DNA of 64,000 nucleotides from positions 1 through 64,000 of the forward strand of contig CAYQKN010000002.1 in the NCBI GenBank assembly GCA_964417885.1, read 5' to 3'. Below are positions 32,835 to 42,128 of the stretch, in pieces. Every line of letters begins with the position of its first letter. Positions within the stretch are counted from its first letter, which is position 1. The position numbers were made by a program, and so were the translations under genes. The stretch comes from UKL13-2 sp964417885. GTDB lineage: Bacteria > Pseudomonadota > Gammaproteobacteria > Burkholderiales > Usitatibacteraceae. The notes under the pieces were generated by a model. It made no database searches and was not told where the DNA came from. It saw nothing but the letters and a program-made list of their open reading frames with translations.

Positions 32835-33487
32835 ACAAGTGGCTTGAAGAGCTGAAGCAGCTTGATACCAAGAACCCAGGAAATTGGCCGTGGGCGTTCA
32901 AGATCGCCGCCTTTCTGCTTATTTTCGTTGCGATTCTGGTCGGCGGTTATCTCGCTTTCTATCAGGGACAGCTTGCTGATCTTGAAACACAAGAAAAGAA
33001 AGAGACGGACCTCAAGACCACCTTCCTGGAAAAGAAAAAGCTTGCGGTAAATCTCGAGGCTTACCAGCAACAGCGCGCTGAGATCGAACAATCTTTCGGT
33101 GCCCTGTTGAAGCAGTTGCCTACCCGGTCGGAAATGGACGCCTTGCTGATCGATATCAATCAGGCTGGCCTGGGTCGTGGCCTCCAGTTCGACCTTTTCA
33201 AGCCGGCGCCGACCGAAACCGCAACCGAGTTCTACGCAGAGCGTCCAATCAACCTGAAGGTTGTTGGCAATTATCATGATTTGGGCGCCTTCGCCAGCGA
33301 TGTGTCGAAGCTTCCCCGGATCGTGCTTTTGAACGACCTGAATATCGCGGTTGCAAAGGACGGGATTCTGAACATGGAAGCCGTCGCCAGAACGTATCGA
33401 TATCTGGATCCCGACGAAGTCGCTGCGCAGCGTAAAGCGGCAAAAGGCGTAGCCAAGGCTGCGCCGGGTAAACCGGGAGGCAAATGA
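32831..33487 (+). CDS. pilO: Type IV pilus assembly protein PilO
   Basis: 218 residues. N-terminal cytoplasmic stub, one TM (about 25-45, IAAFLLIFVAILVGGYLAFYQGQL), a coiled coil (about 47-90), then a periplasmic ferredoxin-like domain (LPTRSEMDALLIDINQAGLGRGLQFDLFKP and the INLKVVGNYHDLGAFASDVSKLPRIVLLNDLNI core). The tail ends in Lys/Ala/Gly-rich sequence. It overlaps pilN by 4 nt and pilP by 4 nt. Confidence 0.95.
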   Translation: MNKWLEELKQLDTKNPGNWPWAFKIAAFLLIFVAILVGGYLAFYQGQLADLETQEKKETDLKTTFLEKKKLAVNLEAYQQQRAEIEQSFGALLKQLPTRSEMDALLIDINQAGLGRGLQFDLFKPAPTETATEFYAERPINLKVVGNYHDLGAFASDVSKLPRIVLLNDLNIAVAKDGILNMEAVARTYRYLDPDEVAAQRKAAKGVAKAAPGKPGGK

Positions 33488-34017
33488 TGAAACGTCGAGC
33501 GACTTGCGTTTTATTGTGCGGACCGGCTTTGCTGCTAGCTTCATGCGGCGAGGGCTTTTCGGACTTGCGCCAATTTGTTAAGGACTCCGAAAAAAGCGTC
33601 GTGCGGAAAATCGATCCGCTGCCGCAGGTCAAGCCTTTTGCACCGTTTGCTTACGAGGGGTTTGATCTTCCTGACCCATTCAAGCCGCGCAAACTTGCGG
33701 TCAAGCAGAACGATGGCGGCGGACTTGCCCCGGACCTGAACCGGCGCAAGGAACCGCTGGAAGCTTTTCCGCTGGAGCAGCTGAAGATGGTGGGAACGTT
33801 ATCCCAAGCTGGCGTCACCTATGCATTGGTGCGGGCGGAGAAGACGCTGTATCGCGTAAAGAAGGGCAATTACCTTGGTCAGAACTTCGGCTTAATTACC
33901 GAAATTACCGACACCGAAGTCAAACTGAAAGAAATCGTTCAAGACACCGCCGGAGATTGGACGGAGCGCCAAAGCGTGCTTCCGCTACTCGAAGGAAACG
34001 TGGGAGGCAAATCGTGA
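33484..34017 (+). CDS. pilP: Type IV pilus assembly lipoprotein PilP
   Basis: 177 residues. N terminus MMKRRATCVLLCGPALLLASCGEG is a lipoprotein signal, lipobox LASC with lipidated cysteine at about residue 21. The unstructured part (about 25-85) binds PilN/PilO, and the C-terminal beta-sandwich (LEAFPLEQLKMVGTLSQAGVTYALVRAEKTLYRVKKGNYLGQNFGLITEI) contacts the PilQ N domains. The stop overlaps the GTG start of pilQ. Confidence 0.95.
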   Translation: MMKRRATCVLLCGPALLLASCGEGFSDLRQFVKDSEKSVVRKIDPLPQVKPFAPFAYEGFDLPDPFKPRKLAVKQNDGGGLAPDLNRRKEPLEAFPLEQLKMVGTLSQAGVTYALVRAEKTLYRVKKGNYLGQNFGLITEITDTEVKLKEIVQDTAGDWTERQSVLPLLEGNVGGKS

Positions 34018-36131
34018 TTCAAACAATCCGGACAAACTCAGCTCGACTGCTTGCGGGACGCTTGTTTGCGTACGCCGCAGTTCTTGCGGGCATGGTCTTT
34101 AGCGCTTCCGCCGTTGCACAGTCAACGCAGGGAAACCTCCTTCAGTCCATCAACACCTCGACGCTTCAGGGTGGCAAGGTGATCATCCGTGCCAACTTCA
34201 AGGATCCGCTTGCTGCCGCGCCGCCCGGATTTACCGTGACAAATCCGGCCCGTATCGCAATCGACTTGCCGGGTGTTTCAAACGCCCTGGGCAAGAACAC
34301 CGTTGATATTGGTGAGGGAGACGTTCGTTCGGTCAGCGTCGTCGAGGTGTCGGGACGCACGCGTCTGGTGATTAACCTGACGCGCAGCCTCAACTACACC
34401 ACGGGTCTTGATTCCAACTCTCTGGTTATTACGCTCGAAGGTGTGCCGCTGAGCGCGGTGAAGGAAACAGCCCAGGTAACAAAGTTTGCCGAGGCATCGG
34501 TAACACTCGGGGTGCAGAAGCAGAGCCTGCGGGACATCGATTTCCGCAGGGGTGCGAATGGAGAAGGTCGTGTAATCGTTGATTTGTCTTCCGCGAACAC
34601 CGGCATCGATATTCGCCAGCAGGGCAAGAGCATCCTGGTTGACTTCATCAATACCAATGTTCCGCGAAATCTGGTACGCAGGCTGGATGTAATTGACTTT
34701 GCAACGCCTGTACGCACGGTCGATGTGCTCGATCAGGGCGCCAACACCCGCATGATCATCGAACCGAAAGGGCTTTGGGAATATTCTGCCTACCAGACCG
34801 ATACCCAGTTCATCATTGAAGTCAAGCAGCTCAAAGACGATCCAAACAAGATGGTGCCGGGCGTCATTGGCTACGGTGGGGAAAAGCTGTCGCTTAACTT
34901 CCAGAACGTGGAAGTTCGGGCGGTTCTGCAGGTAATTGCCGATTTCACTGGACTGAACATAGTAACCAGCGACACCGTCGGTGGCAGCCTGACCTTGCGC
35001 TTGAAGGATGTGCCCTGGGATCAGGCCTTGGACATCATTTTGCAGGCCAAGGGGCTCAACAAGCGCAAGAACGGCAATGTGGTGCTAATCGCGCCTGCAG
35101 ACGAGCTTGCAACCAAGGAGAAGCTCGCGCTTGAAGCCAGCCAGCAAATATCCGAACTGGAACCGCTTAGGACCGAGAGCTTCCAGCTGTCCTATACCAA
35201 GGCGGATGATGTAAAGCGCCTCGTTTCAGACAAGGACCAGCGGATTTTGTCGAAGCGCGGGAGCTCGACGTCGGATCCTCGTACGAACACTTTATTTGTC
35301 AACGACACGTTGACCAAGCTTGACGAGGTCCGCCGCCTGATTGCCCAGCTTGACGTACCGGTACGCCAGGTGCTGATAGAGGCCAGAATCGTGATCGCCG
35401 ACGACAAGTGGGGCTCCCAGCTTGGTGCCAAGTTCAATTTGGCTGCAGGCGCCAACCGGCAGGGTAGAAACATAGGCGTTGCCGGAAACATCGACAACGC
35501 ACATAACATCGTTGGCGGCACGACGCCGCTCGGCGCGGATACGCCGATCGCGGTCAACCTGCCGGTCGTCGGTGCTGCCGGGTCACTTGGCATCAATATT
35601 CTGAACATCGCCAACAACAATCTGATCGAGCTTGAGTTGTCCGCACTTGAGTCGGATGGGCGCGGAAAGGTGGTCTCGAACCCGCGCATCGTCGCACCTG
35701 ACAAAAAGAAGGCCATCATCACCCAGGGTACCGAGATCCCATACGAAACACAGTCGGCCAGCGGCGGAACAACGATTCAATTCAAGCCGGCCGTCTTGTC
35801 GCTTGAAGTTACGCCGCAAATCACCCCGGATGACAAGGTCATCATGGACCTCGAAATCAAGAAAGACTCGGTCGGGCAGATTTTCCGGAACATCCCTTCG
35901 ATTGACACCAAAACCGTACGGACATCGGTGCTGGTCGATAACGGCGATACGGCTGTGCTCGGCGGAATTTTTGAGACGGTGACGCGGACAGACGTTGTCA
36001 AGGTTCCCCTGCTTGGCGACATCCCGGTGCTTGGTGCCTTCTTCCGGCGTACCTCCAAGCAACAGGACAAGACAGAACTGTTGATTTTCATCACGCCGCG
36101 GATCATCAAGGAGTCGTTGACAGTCCGTTGA
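34014..36131 (+). CDS. pilQ: Type IV pilus secretin PilQ
   Basis: 705 residues from GTG 34014, which overlaps the pilP stop and has GGGAGG about 7 nt upstream; a longer frame to 33957 lies inside pilP. Signal peptide to about residue 36 (VFSASAVAQ). Two AMIN domains (about 45-280), then the N0/STN domain (EKLSLNFQNVEVRAVLQVIADFTGLNIVTS), an N1/KH-like domain with the AQLDVPVRQVLIEARIV junction, and the secretin barrel (ESDGRGKVVSNPRIVAPDKKKAIITQGTEIPYE, and VPLLGDIPVLGAFFRRTS near the C terminus). Forms the outer-membrane pilus pore. Confidence 0.96.
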   Translation: MIQTIRTNSARLLAGRLFAYAAVLAGMVFSASAVAQSTQGNLLQSINTSTLQGGKVIIRANFKDPLAAAPPGFTVTNPARIAIDLPGVSNALGKNTVDIGEGDVRSVSVVEVSGRTRLVINLTRSLNYTTGLDSNSLVITLEGVPLSAVKETAQVTKFAEASVTLGVQKQSLRDIDFRRGANGEGRVIVDLSSANTGIDIRQQGKSILVDFINTNVPRNLVRRLDVIDFATPVRTVDVLDQGANTRMIIEPKGLWEYSAYQTDTQFIIEVKQLKDDPNKMVPGVIGYGGEKLSLNFQNVEVRAVLQVIADFTGLNIVTSDTVGGSLTLRLKDVPWDQALDIILQAKGLNKRKNGNVVLIAPADELATKEKLALEASQQISELEPLRTESFQLSYTKADDVKRLVSDKDQRILSKRGSSTSDPRTNTLFVNDTLTKLDEVRRLIAQLDVPVRQVLIEARIVIADDKWGSQLGAKFNLAAGANRQGRNIGVAGNIDNAHNIVGGTTPLGADTPIAVNLPVVGAAGSLGINILNIANNNLIELELSALESDGRGKVVSNPRIVAPDKKKAIITQGTEIPYETQSASGGTTIQFKPAVLSLEVTPQITPDDKVIMDLEIKKDSVGQIFRNIPSIDTKTVRTSVLVDNGDTAVLGGIFETVTRTDVVKVPLLGDIPVLGAFFRRTSKQQDKTELLIFITPRIIKESLTVR

Positions 36132-36163
36132 ACGTCCGGTCAAATCTGGCCACGCAAAAACCG

Positions 36164-36194
36164 AAACGGGGCGCTCGCAAGAGCGCCCCGTTTT
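36164..36194 (+). terminator. Terminator after pilQ
   Basis: A 13-bp perfect stem AAACGGGGCGCTC/GAGCGCCCCGTTT closed by a GCAA tetraloop, followed by T-rich sequence (TTTTGCTTG). It ends 17 nt before the aroK start, so it may separate pil from aro transcription or attenuate read-through. Confidence 0.85.
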
Positions 36195-36210
36195 GCTTGA
36201 TAATTTGGGA

Positions 36211-36825
36211 ATGGCTGACGGCAAACGCAACCTCTACCTGGTCGGAATGCCCGGCTCCGGCAAGAGCACCATCGGAAAGGTGCTATCCCGGCATCTGAAT
36301 CTAGAATTCATCGATGCGGATCAGGAACTGGTTTCAAGAACGGGAGTAAGCATCGCCAACATTTTCCAGGTCGAAGGCGAGGCCGGCTTTCGCACCAGGG
36401 AGTCACAACTGCTCGCCGCGCTCTGCCAGCGGGATCGCCTTCTGCTGGCGACCGGCGGTGGCGTAGTGCTAAGGCAAGACAACCGAGAGCTACTGCAGCG
36501 AACGGGTATCGTCATTTACCTCCATGCCACCCTCGATCACCTTTGGCAGCGCACGCGGCATGACTCGAGACGCCCGCTATTGCAGACGGAAAATCCGCGG
36601 TCTGTGCTCAAATGCCTGCTGGAGGTCCGTGACCCACTTTACCGGCAGGTCGCGGACCTGACCGTTGAAACCGGCCGCCAAAGCATCGGCAAGCTGGTAT
36701 CCGAGATCGACCGCCAACTTGACCAACACAGCCTTTGGCCACCCGCGTGTTTGCCAACCAGTGCTGGCGTTGGCACAGCCGGCTCGAACAACCCATGTAG
36801 TGCACAGGCAATCGATGAGTCCTGA
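36211..36825 (+). CDS. aroK: Shikimate kinase AroK
   Basis: 204 residues. Phosphorylates shikimate in chorismate synthesis. Walker A GMPGSGKST (about 13-21), shikimate-binding D in FIDADQELVSRTG, the FRTRES motif and GGGVVLRQDNR, lid RPLLQTENP. ATG 36211 is the first ATG of the frame; an open TTG upstream falls in the terminator. The core ends near residue 172. A further ~32 residues (Pro, Ala, Ser-rich, reaching into aroB) are beyond the usual C terminus. It overlaps aroB by 11 nt. Confidence 0.93.
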   Translation: MADGKRNLYLVGMPGSGKSTIGKVLSRHLNLEFIDADQELVSRTGVSIANIFQVEGEAGFRTRESQLLAALCQRDRLLLATGGGVVLRQDNRELLQRTGIVIYLHATLDHLWQRTRHDSRRPLLQTENPRSVLKCLLEVRDPLYRQVADLTVETGRQSIGKLVSEIDRQLDQHSLWPPACLPTSAGVGTAGSNNPCSAQAIDES

Positions 36826-37933
36826 ATTTTCCGCCGCGTTGCAAGTATCACTTGGCGAACGCTCGTATCCGATTGCGATCGGCTCCGGACTGCTTGGCGA
36901 TACCGATTGTTTCTCCGCCTATCTCCCGTCGCGGCGCCTGGCATTGGTATCAAATGTCACGTTATGGCCGCTCTATGCCGGGATACTGCAATCCCGCCTT
37001 GAGGGCGCGGGGTATTCAGTGGTGCCCATTGTCTTGCCGGACGGCGAAGAGTACAAAAGCTGGGAGTCGCTGAACACGATTTATGATGTATTGCTTGAGA
37101 ATCGGTGCGATCGGCAGACCACGCTGGTTGCTCTTGGGGGCGGTGTAATTGGCGACATAACCGGTTTTGCAGCGGCAACCTACCAGCGCGGTGTTCCGTT
37201 CATTCAGATTCCCACCACCCTGTTGGCGCAGGTGGATTCCTCCGTCGGCGGCAAGACTGCGATCAACCATCCACGCGGGAAGAACATGGTTGGCGCGTTT
37301 TACCAACCGAACCTTGTATTGGCTGACACGGATACGCTCAAGACATTGCCAGATCGCGAATATCGATCCGGGATCGCCGAAGTGATCAAGTACGGCCTGA
37401 TATTGGACTACGCGTTCTTTGCCTGGATCGAGGCCAATATCGGTGCTCTTTTGGACCGGCAGCCCGAAGCCACCGCCTATGCAATAAGACGATCCTGCGA
37501 AATCAAGGCAGGCGTTGTGTCGGCGGACGAGCGTGAAATCGTCAAGGACGGCGGTCGCGCCCTGCTCAATCTCGGCCATACGTTCGGCCATGCCATAGAG
37601 TCCGCGCTGGGGTACGGTACGTGGTTGCACGGCGAGGCGGTGGGTTGCGGCATGGCCCTTGCTGCAGGCCTTTCAACCAGCATCGGCCTGCTGGATGCCG
37701 CCGAGTGCGATCGTCTCGTCAGATTGATTGAACGCAGCGGACTTAGCGCGCGGCTACCGGAAGTCAGCACCGAGGAGTTGCTCGAGCACATGGGCCGCGA
37801 CAAAAAGAACGAAGGCGGCGCAATCCGCCTGATCTTGCTCAGCCGGATAGGCGAGGCGATCGTAGACACCTCGATCAGCAGCAAGCGCATATCGGATTTT
37901 CTCGCGTTGCAGCCGCGCCAGTCAGCAGTCTGA
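36815..37933 (+). CDS. aroB: 3-dehydroquinate synthase AroB
   Basis: 372 residues. Converts DAHP to 3-dehydroquinate, NAD- and metal-dependent. Diagnostic segments: LPDGEEYKSWESLNTIYD, ALGGGVIGDITGFAAATYQRGVPFIQIPTTLLAQVDSSVGGKTAINHPRGKNMVGAFYQP, and metal ligands in RALLNLGHTFGHAIE and WLHGEAVGCGM. Start at 36815 (MSPEFSAALQVSLGERSYPI), because the longer frame to 36665 is aroK sequence. Coupled to aroK. A TPR gene converges at 45 bp. Confidence 0.96.
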   Translation: MSPEFSAALQVSLGERSYPIAIGSGLLGDTDCFSAYLPSRRLALVSNVTLWPLYAGILQSRLEGAGYSVVPIVLPDGEEYKSWESLNTIYDVLLENRCDRQTTLVALGGGVIGDITGFAAATYQRGVPFIQIPTTLLAQVDSSVGGKTAINHPRGKNMVGAFYQPNLVLADTDTLKTLPDREYRSGIAEVIKYGLILDYAFFAWIEANIGALLDRQPEATAYAIRRSCEIKAGVVSADEREIVKDGGRALLNLGHTFGHAIESALGYGTWLHGEAVGCGMALAAGLSTSIGLLDAAECDRLVRLIERSGLSARLPEVSTEELLEHMGRDKKNEGGAIRLILLSRIGEAIVDTSISSKRISDFLALQPRQSAV

Positions 37934-37978
37934 GCCCAGGCTGCCACGTTGCAACACAGGATTTGCGATCATTGGGCT

Positions 37979-38296
37979 TTATTCCGGCGGCTGCAGGCGG
38001 CGCAGGAATACCCTCATTTCCTTAGACGCCTGTTTGTCGCCTCGCTGCTCGGCCACGGCAATTCCCCGACCAAAAGCCTCGATTGCGCCGGCCTGATCGC
38101 CCGACTGCGCAAGAGACTTGCCCAGCAGCTTCCATGCGGCCGTGTAGTTGGCGTCCTGTGCGACTGCAACCTGCAGATGTTCGGCAGCGCGAACCGGTTC
38201 ATTGTTCTTCAAATACTCGCTGCCAAGCGAAAACCTGAGAAGTGGATTGTCGCGCCCGTCGGCAAGCATTGCCTCGAACCGATCGATGATGGTCAT
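37979..38296 (-). CDS. Small tetratricopeptide-repeat protein
   Basis: 105 residues, cytosolic, no signal peptide. It carries about two TPR units: NPLLRFSLGSEYLKNNEPVRAAEHLQVAVAQDANYTAAWKLLGKSLAQSGDQAGAIEAFGRGIAVAEQ, with the W/L/G/Y/A/P pattern. TPRs mediate protein contacts; the partner is unknown. A lone gene between aroB (convergent) and the ABC transporter operon (divergent, 106 bp). Confidence 0.85.
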   Translation of the reverse strand: MTIIDRFEAMLADGRDNPLLRFSLGSEYLKNNEPVRAAEHLQVAVAQDANYTAAWKLLGKSLAQSGDQAGAIEAFGRGIAVAEQRGDKQASKEMRVFLRRLQPPE

Positions 38297-38402
38297 ATGG
38301 GTACCGGAGCCTTTGTCGATGCAATGATAGACAGGTTTCCGCTATTATCGTGATTCCGCGAGACCCTTCCCCTCCTCTCGCAAAGCCCTTCAGGAGACCT
38401 AC

Positions 38403-39995
38403 ATGATTCGCGTTATTCGCAGACTACTGTCATTCGGTGCCATGTTGATGCTGGCGGCTGCCCTGCCGGCCATGGCCCAGGGCAAGCCGCGTGACATCAA
38501 CATCGGCCTGCAAGCTGCCATTACGTCAATGGACCCGCATTATCACAACCTGTCGCCGAACAACTCGATGATGCTTCATCTGTTCGAACCGCTGATCAAG
38601 CGGGACGACAACCAGAAACTGGTTCCGGGTCTCGCAACGTCGTGGAAGGCGATCGACGACCTGACATGGGAATTCAAGCTGCGCAAGAATGTCCGCTTCC
38701 ACGACGGCTCGCCCTTCACTGCGGATGACGTCGTGTTCACACTCAAGCGGGTGCCCAATGTTCCGAACAGCCCCTCTTCATTTGCCACCTTCACCAAGCC
38801 GATCGTCGACATAAAGGTGGTGGATCCGCACACGCTGATTTTCAAGACCGCCACCGCACATGTGCTGCTGCCTTCAGACCTCGCATCGGTAATGATAGTT
38901 TCGAAGCTTCACGGCGAGAAAGCGACAACCGAAGACTACAACTCCGGCAAGGCGGCCATCGGCACCGGTCCCTATAAGTTTGTTGAGTATGTCCCCAACC
39001 AGCGCGTGGTGATCAAGGCAAACTATGGTTACTGGGGTGGTGAGGAACCGTGGGACAAGGTGACCTTCAAAATTTTGACCAGTCCGGCTGGGCGGGTCGC
39101 GGCGCTGCTATCGAACGGCGTCGAGTTGATCGAGACCGTCCCGACCGCAGACATCACCAAGCTGTCGACCAACAAGCAATACAGTCTGGTGGACAAGGTC
39201 TCCAACCGGGTCATCTATGTGCACCTCAATCAGAGCACGGAAAAATCACCGCCGTTTGTCACCGGCAAGGACGGCAAACCGCTCGACAAGAATCCGTTCC
39301 GCGATGTCCGCGTACGACGGGCGCTGTCAATGGCGATCAATCGCGATGCAATCGTCGATCGCGTAATGGAAAAGAAGGCCGTTGCAGCAGCGCAATTGTT
39401 GCCTGATTTTTTCTACGGGACAAGCAAGAAACTCAAACCGGCAAAGTTTGATCCCGAGGGCGCAAAGAAGTTGCTCGCCGAAGCGGGTTACCCAAACGGT
39501 TTTGCCATGACATTGCATGGGCCGAACAATCGCTATATCAATGATGCCAACGTGGTACAGGCACTGGCGCAGTTCTATTCGCGCATCGGCATCGATGCCA
39601 AGGTTGAAACCATGCCGTCAAACGTTTACTTCACGCGTGCAACCAAGCTTGAATTTGGCTATATGGTTCTGGGCTGGGGAACCGAGTCGGGCGAGCAGGG
39701 CTCATCCATGCGCTCTCTGCTTGCAACCTACGATTCCGCGAAGGGGATGGGAGTCACCAACCGCGGACGATATTCGAACCCGGCCTTTGACAAGGTGCTG
39801 TCAGAAGCCCTGGTCACGATGGACGACAAGAAGCGCGAGACCATGATCCAGCAGGCCGCGGAGATGGTAATGGGCGATGTCGGCCTGATCCCGCTGCACT
39901 ATGAGGTTTCGACATGGGCGACGGTAAAGGGCGTGAAATATACGCCGCGCACCGACCAATACACCCTTGCGATGGGCCTGAAGCCTGCGAAGTAG
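38403..39995 (+). CDS. Periplasmic oligopeptide-binding protein of ABC transporter (SBP family 5)
   Basis: 530 residues. Signal peptide MIRVIRRLLSFGAMLMLAAALPAMAQG with cleavage after MAQ or AMA. Mature DppA/OppA-type (SBP_bac_5) fold: LFEPLIKRDDNQKLVPGLATSWKAIDDLTWEFKLRKNVRFHDGSPFTADDVVFTLKRV is the family signature, and RDVRVRRALSMAINRDAIVDRVM is the second. It captures peptides or similar solutes for the permeases encoded downstream. Good RBS (CAGGAGACC). A hairpin with a T-run follows, which probably keeps its expression higher than that of the membrane components. Confidence 0.93.
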   Translation: MIRVIRRLLSFGAMLMLAAALPAMAQGKPRDINIGLQAAITSMDPHYHNLSPNNSMMLHLFEPLIKRDDNQKLVPGLATSWKAIDDLTWEFKLRKNVRFHDGSPFTADDVVFTLKRVPNVPNSPSSFATFTKPIVDIKVVDPHTLIFKTATAHVLLPSDLASVMIVSKLHGEKATTEDYNSGKAAIGTGPYKFVEYVPNQRVVIKANYGYWGGEEPWDKVTFKILTSPAGRVAALLSNGVELIETVPTADITKLSTNKQYSLVDKVSNRVIYVHLNQSTEKSPPFVTGKDGKPLDKNPFRDVRVRRALSMAINRDAIVDRVMEKKAVAAAQLLPDFFYGTSKKLKPAKFDPEGAKKLLAEAGYPNGFAMTLHGPNNRYINDANVVQALAQFYSRIGIDAKVETMPSNVYFTRATKLEFGYMVLGWGTESGEQGSSMRSLLATYDSAKGMGVTNRGRYSNPAFDKVLSEALVTMDDKKRETMIQQAAEMVMGDVGLIPLHYEVSTWATVKGVKYTPRTDQYTLAMGLKPAK

Positions 39996-40018
39996 TCTGG
40001 GCCGCCCCGCTTGACCTG

Positions 40019-40047
40019 AACGGCGCACCGAAATGCGCCGTTTTCTT
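40019..40047 (+). terminator. Intra-operon hairpin after the binding-protein gene
   Basis: 9-bp stem AACGGCGCA/TGCGCCGTT with loop CCGAAA followed by TTTTC-TTTC. It lies between the binding protein and the first permease gene, 185 bp upstream of the latter. Confidence 0.7.
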
Positions 40048-40232
40048 TCGCCTCCCGGCGTGTACGGTTTTCCATCTTTCCGTGCTGAATTGGGTGCGTC
40101 GGTCTTCCAGTTGGGGCTGGCGCCGCATATCGGCACGACAAGCGTGCTGGATCGATTAAGATGCAATCTGTTTCCATGGTGGTCGGCTTGGTGCCCACCT
40201 AACCCTTCTCGACCCAATATCACCGTTCACTC

Positions 40233-41219
40233 ATGCTCGCCTACGCCATAAGACGTTTGTTCCAGTCTGCTTTTGTGTTGCTGGTGATGTCGATGCTGGT
40301 ATTTGTCGGTGTCTATGCGATCGGCAACCCGATTGAATTGCTGGTAAATCCGCAGGCTGACGAGGTCGAGCGCCTGCGCGCAACCATTTCGCTCGGCCTG
40401 GACAAGCCGCTTTACCAGCAATACCTGGTATTCCTGAAGGGTGCGTTCACCGGTGATCTGGGTAAGTCGTTTGTCTTCGGCACGCCCGCGCTGACGCTCA
40501 TTCTCTCCAAGCTTCCAGCGACACTGGAGCTTGCCTTTACTGCGCTGTTCATCGCCGTCACGCTGGGGATTCCACTTGGCCTGTATGCCGGCCTGAAGCC
40601 GGATGGCTTCATCGGCCGCTCGATCATGGCGGGTTCGATTGTCGGCTTCTCGCTACCCACTTTCTGGGTGGGCCTGGTATTGATCATGTTCTTTTCAGTC
40701 CAGCTCGGCTGGCTGCCTTCGAGCGGGCGGGGCGATACCGTCACGGTGCTGGGATTACAGGTCAGCTTTCTCACCTGGGACGGCATCACGCATTTGATGA
40801 TGCCGGCATTCAATCTGGCATTGCTGAAACTGTCGCTGCTGATCCGGCTCACGCGCGCAGGGACGCGCGAGGCGCTGCTGCAGGACTATGTGAAATTCGC
40901 GCGTGCCAAGGGTTTGTCACAGGGCCGGGTGATTGGTGTGCATGTGCTGAAAAACATCATGATTCCGATTGTCACCGTCATCGGCCTTGAGTTTGGTGGC
41001 CTGATCGCTTTTTCCATTATCACCGAGACGATTTTCGCCTGGCCGGGTTCCGGCAAGCTCCTGATTGACTCTATCAATCAGTTGGACCGGCCGGTAATCG
41101 TGTCTTACCTGATGGTGATCGTGTTTGCGTTCATCGTCATTAACTTCGTCGTTGACATGGTCTATTCCGTACTTGATCCGCGGGTAAGGCTGGGCGCGGT
41201 TGCGGCAGGTGGCCATTGA
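40233..41219 (+). CDS. Peptide ABC transporter permease (DppB family)
   Basis: 328 residues, six TM segments. Conserved starting pattern MLAYAIRRLFQSAFVLLVMSMLVFVG; the binding-protein-dependent transport signature (EAA loop) is TREALLQDYVKFARAKGLSQGRVIGVHVLKNIMIPIVTVIGLEFGGL, followed by FAWPGSGKLLIDSINQLDRPVI. Pairs with the next gene product to form the channel. 186 bp of mostly featureless DNA follow the hairpin before it. Confidence 0.94.
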   Translation: MLAYAIRRLFQSAFVLLVMSMLVFVGVYAIGNPIELLVNPQADEVERLRATISLGLDKPLYQQYLVFLKGAFTGDLGKSFVFGTPALTLILSKLPATLELAFTALFIAVTLGIPLGLYAGLKPDGFIGRSIMAGSIVGFSLPTFWVGLVLIMFFSVQLGWLPSSGRGDTVTVLGLQVSFLTWDGITHLMMPAFNLALLKLSLLIRLTRAGTREALLQDYVKFARAKGLSQGRVIGVHVLKNIMIPIVTVIGLEFGGLIAFSIITETIFAWPGSGKLLIDSINQLDRPVIVSYLMVIVFAFIVINFVVDMVYSVLDPRVRLGAVAAGGH

Positions 41220-41231
41220 ACGGGGCGATGC

Positions 41232-42116
41232 ATGGCTAGTATCGCAGAAAGCCCGGTCAGGCAGCTTTGGGGCGAGTTCGCCGAATCCAAGCTGGCGCTG
41301 TTCGGCCTTGCCCTTCTCATCACGGTGGTGTTGATCGCAATATTTGCGCCGGTCATTTCGCCGCAGAATCCGTATGACCTTGCACAGATTGATGTGATGG
41401 ACAGCAAACTCGCCCCCGGCGAACAGTCGACGGCTGGCAAGTCGCATTTGCTTGGCACCGACGATCAGGGTCGGGACATGCTTTCCGGGATTTTTTATGG
41501 CCTGCGCATCTCGCTCGGCGTGGGCGTGATCAGCACGGTGTTCGCCGTTGTGATCGGCCTGTTTTTCGGCTTGGTCGCAGCGTATTTTGGCGGCTGGGTA
41601 GACACCCTGATCATGCGAATCGTCGATATCCAGCTGTCCTTTCCGGCGATCCTGATCGCATTGATCCTGCTGGCGGTGCTGGGGCAGGGGGCGGACAAGA
41701 TCATTGTCGCGCTGATCACGGTGCAATGGGCGTATTACGCCCGCACCGTGCGCGCCTCCGCCCTGGTGGAAAAGCAGAAGGAATACATCGAGGCGGCGCA
41801 GGTACTGGCCCTGGGAAAAACGCGCATTCTGTTTCGCCACATGCTGCCCAATTGCCTGCCACCGCTGATCGTGGTGGCCACGGTGCAGGTGGCACACGCG
41901 ATTTCACTGGAAGCAACGCTTTCTTTCCTCGGGCTCGGCCTGCCGATCACCGAACCGTCGCTGGGCTTGCTGATTTCAAACGGGTTCACCTATTTGATGA
42001 GCGGCAAGTACTGGATAAGCTTCTATCCCGGACTGGCCTTGCTGATCACCATCGTTGCCATCAATCTGGTTGCCGACCAGTTGCGTGACGTATTGAATCC
42101 GCGACTGAAAAAATAA
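41232..42116 (+). CDS. Peptide ABC transporter permease (DppC family)
   Basis: 294 residues, six TM segments. N-terminal SKLALFGLALLITVVLIAIFAPVISPQNPYD, then HLLGTDDQGRDMLSGIFYGLRISLGVGVISTVFAVVIGL (DppC hallmark), and the EAA loop ALVEKQKEYIEAAQVLALGKTRILFRHMLPN. Starts 12 nt after the DppB-family gene. After its TAA a 68-nt palindromic element precedes the ATPase gene. Confidence 0.94.
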   Translation: MASIAESPVRQLWGEFAESKLALFGLALLITVVLIAIFAPVISPQNPYDLAQIDVMDSKLAPGEQSTAGKSHLLGTDDQGRDMLSGIFYGLRISLGVGVISTVFAVVIGLFFGLVAAYFGGWVDTLIMRIVDIQLSFPAILIALILLAVLGQGADKIIVALITVQWAYYARTVRASALVEKQKEYIEAAQVLALGKTRILFRHMLPNCLPPLIVVATVQVAHAISLEATLSFLGLGLPITEPSLGLLISNGFTYLMSGKYWISFYPGLALLITIVAINLVADQLRDVLNPRLKK

Positions 42117-42128
42117 TGGGCAAAAACA

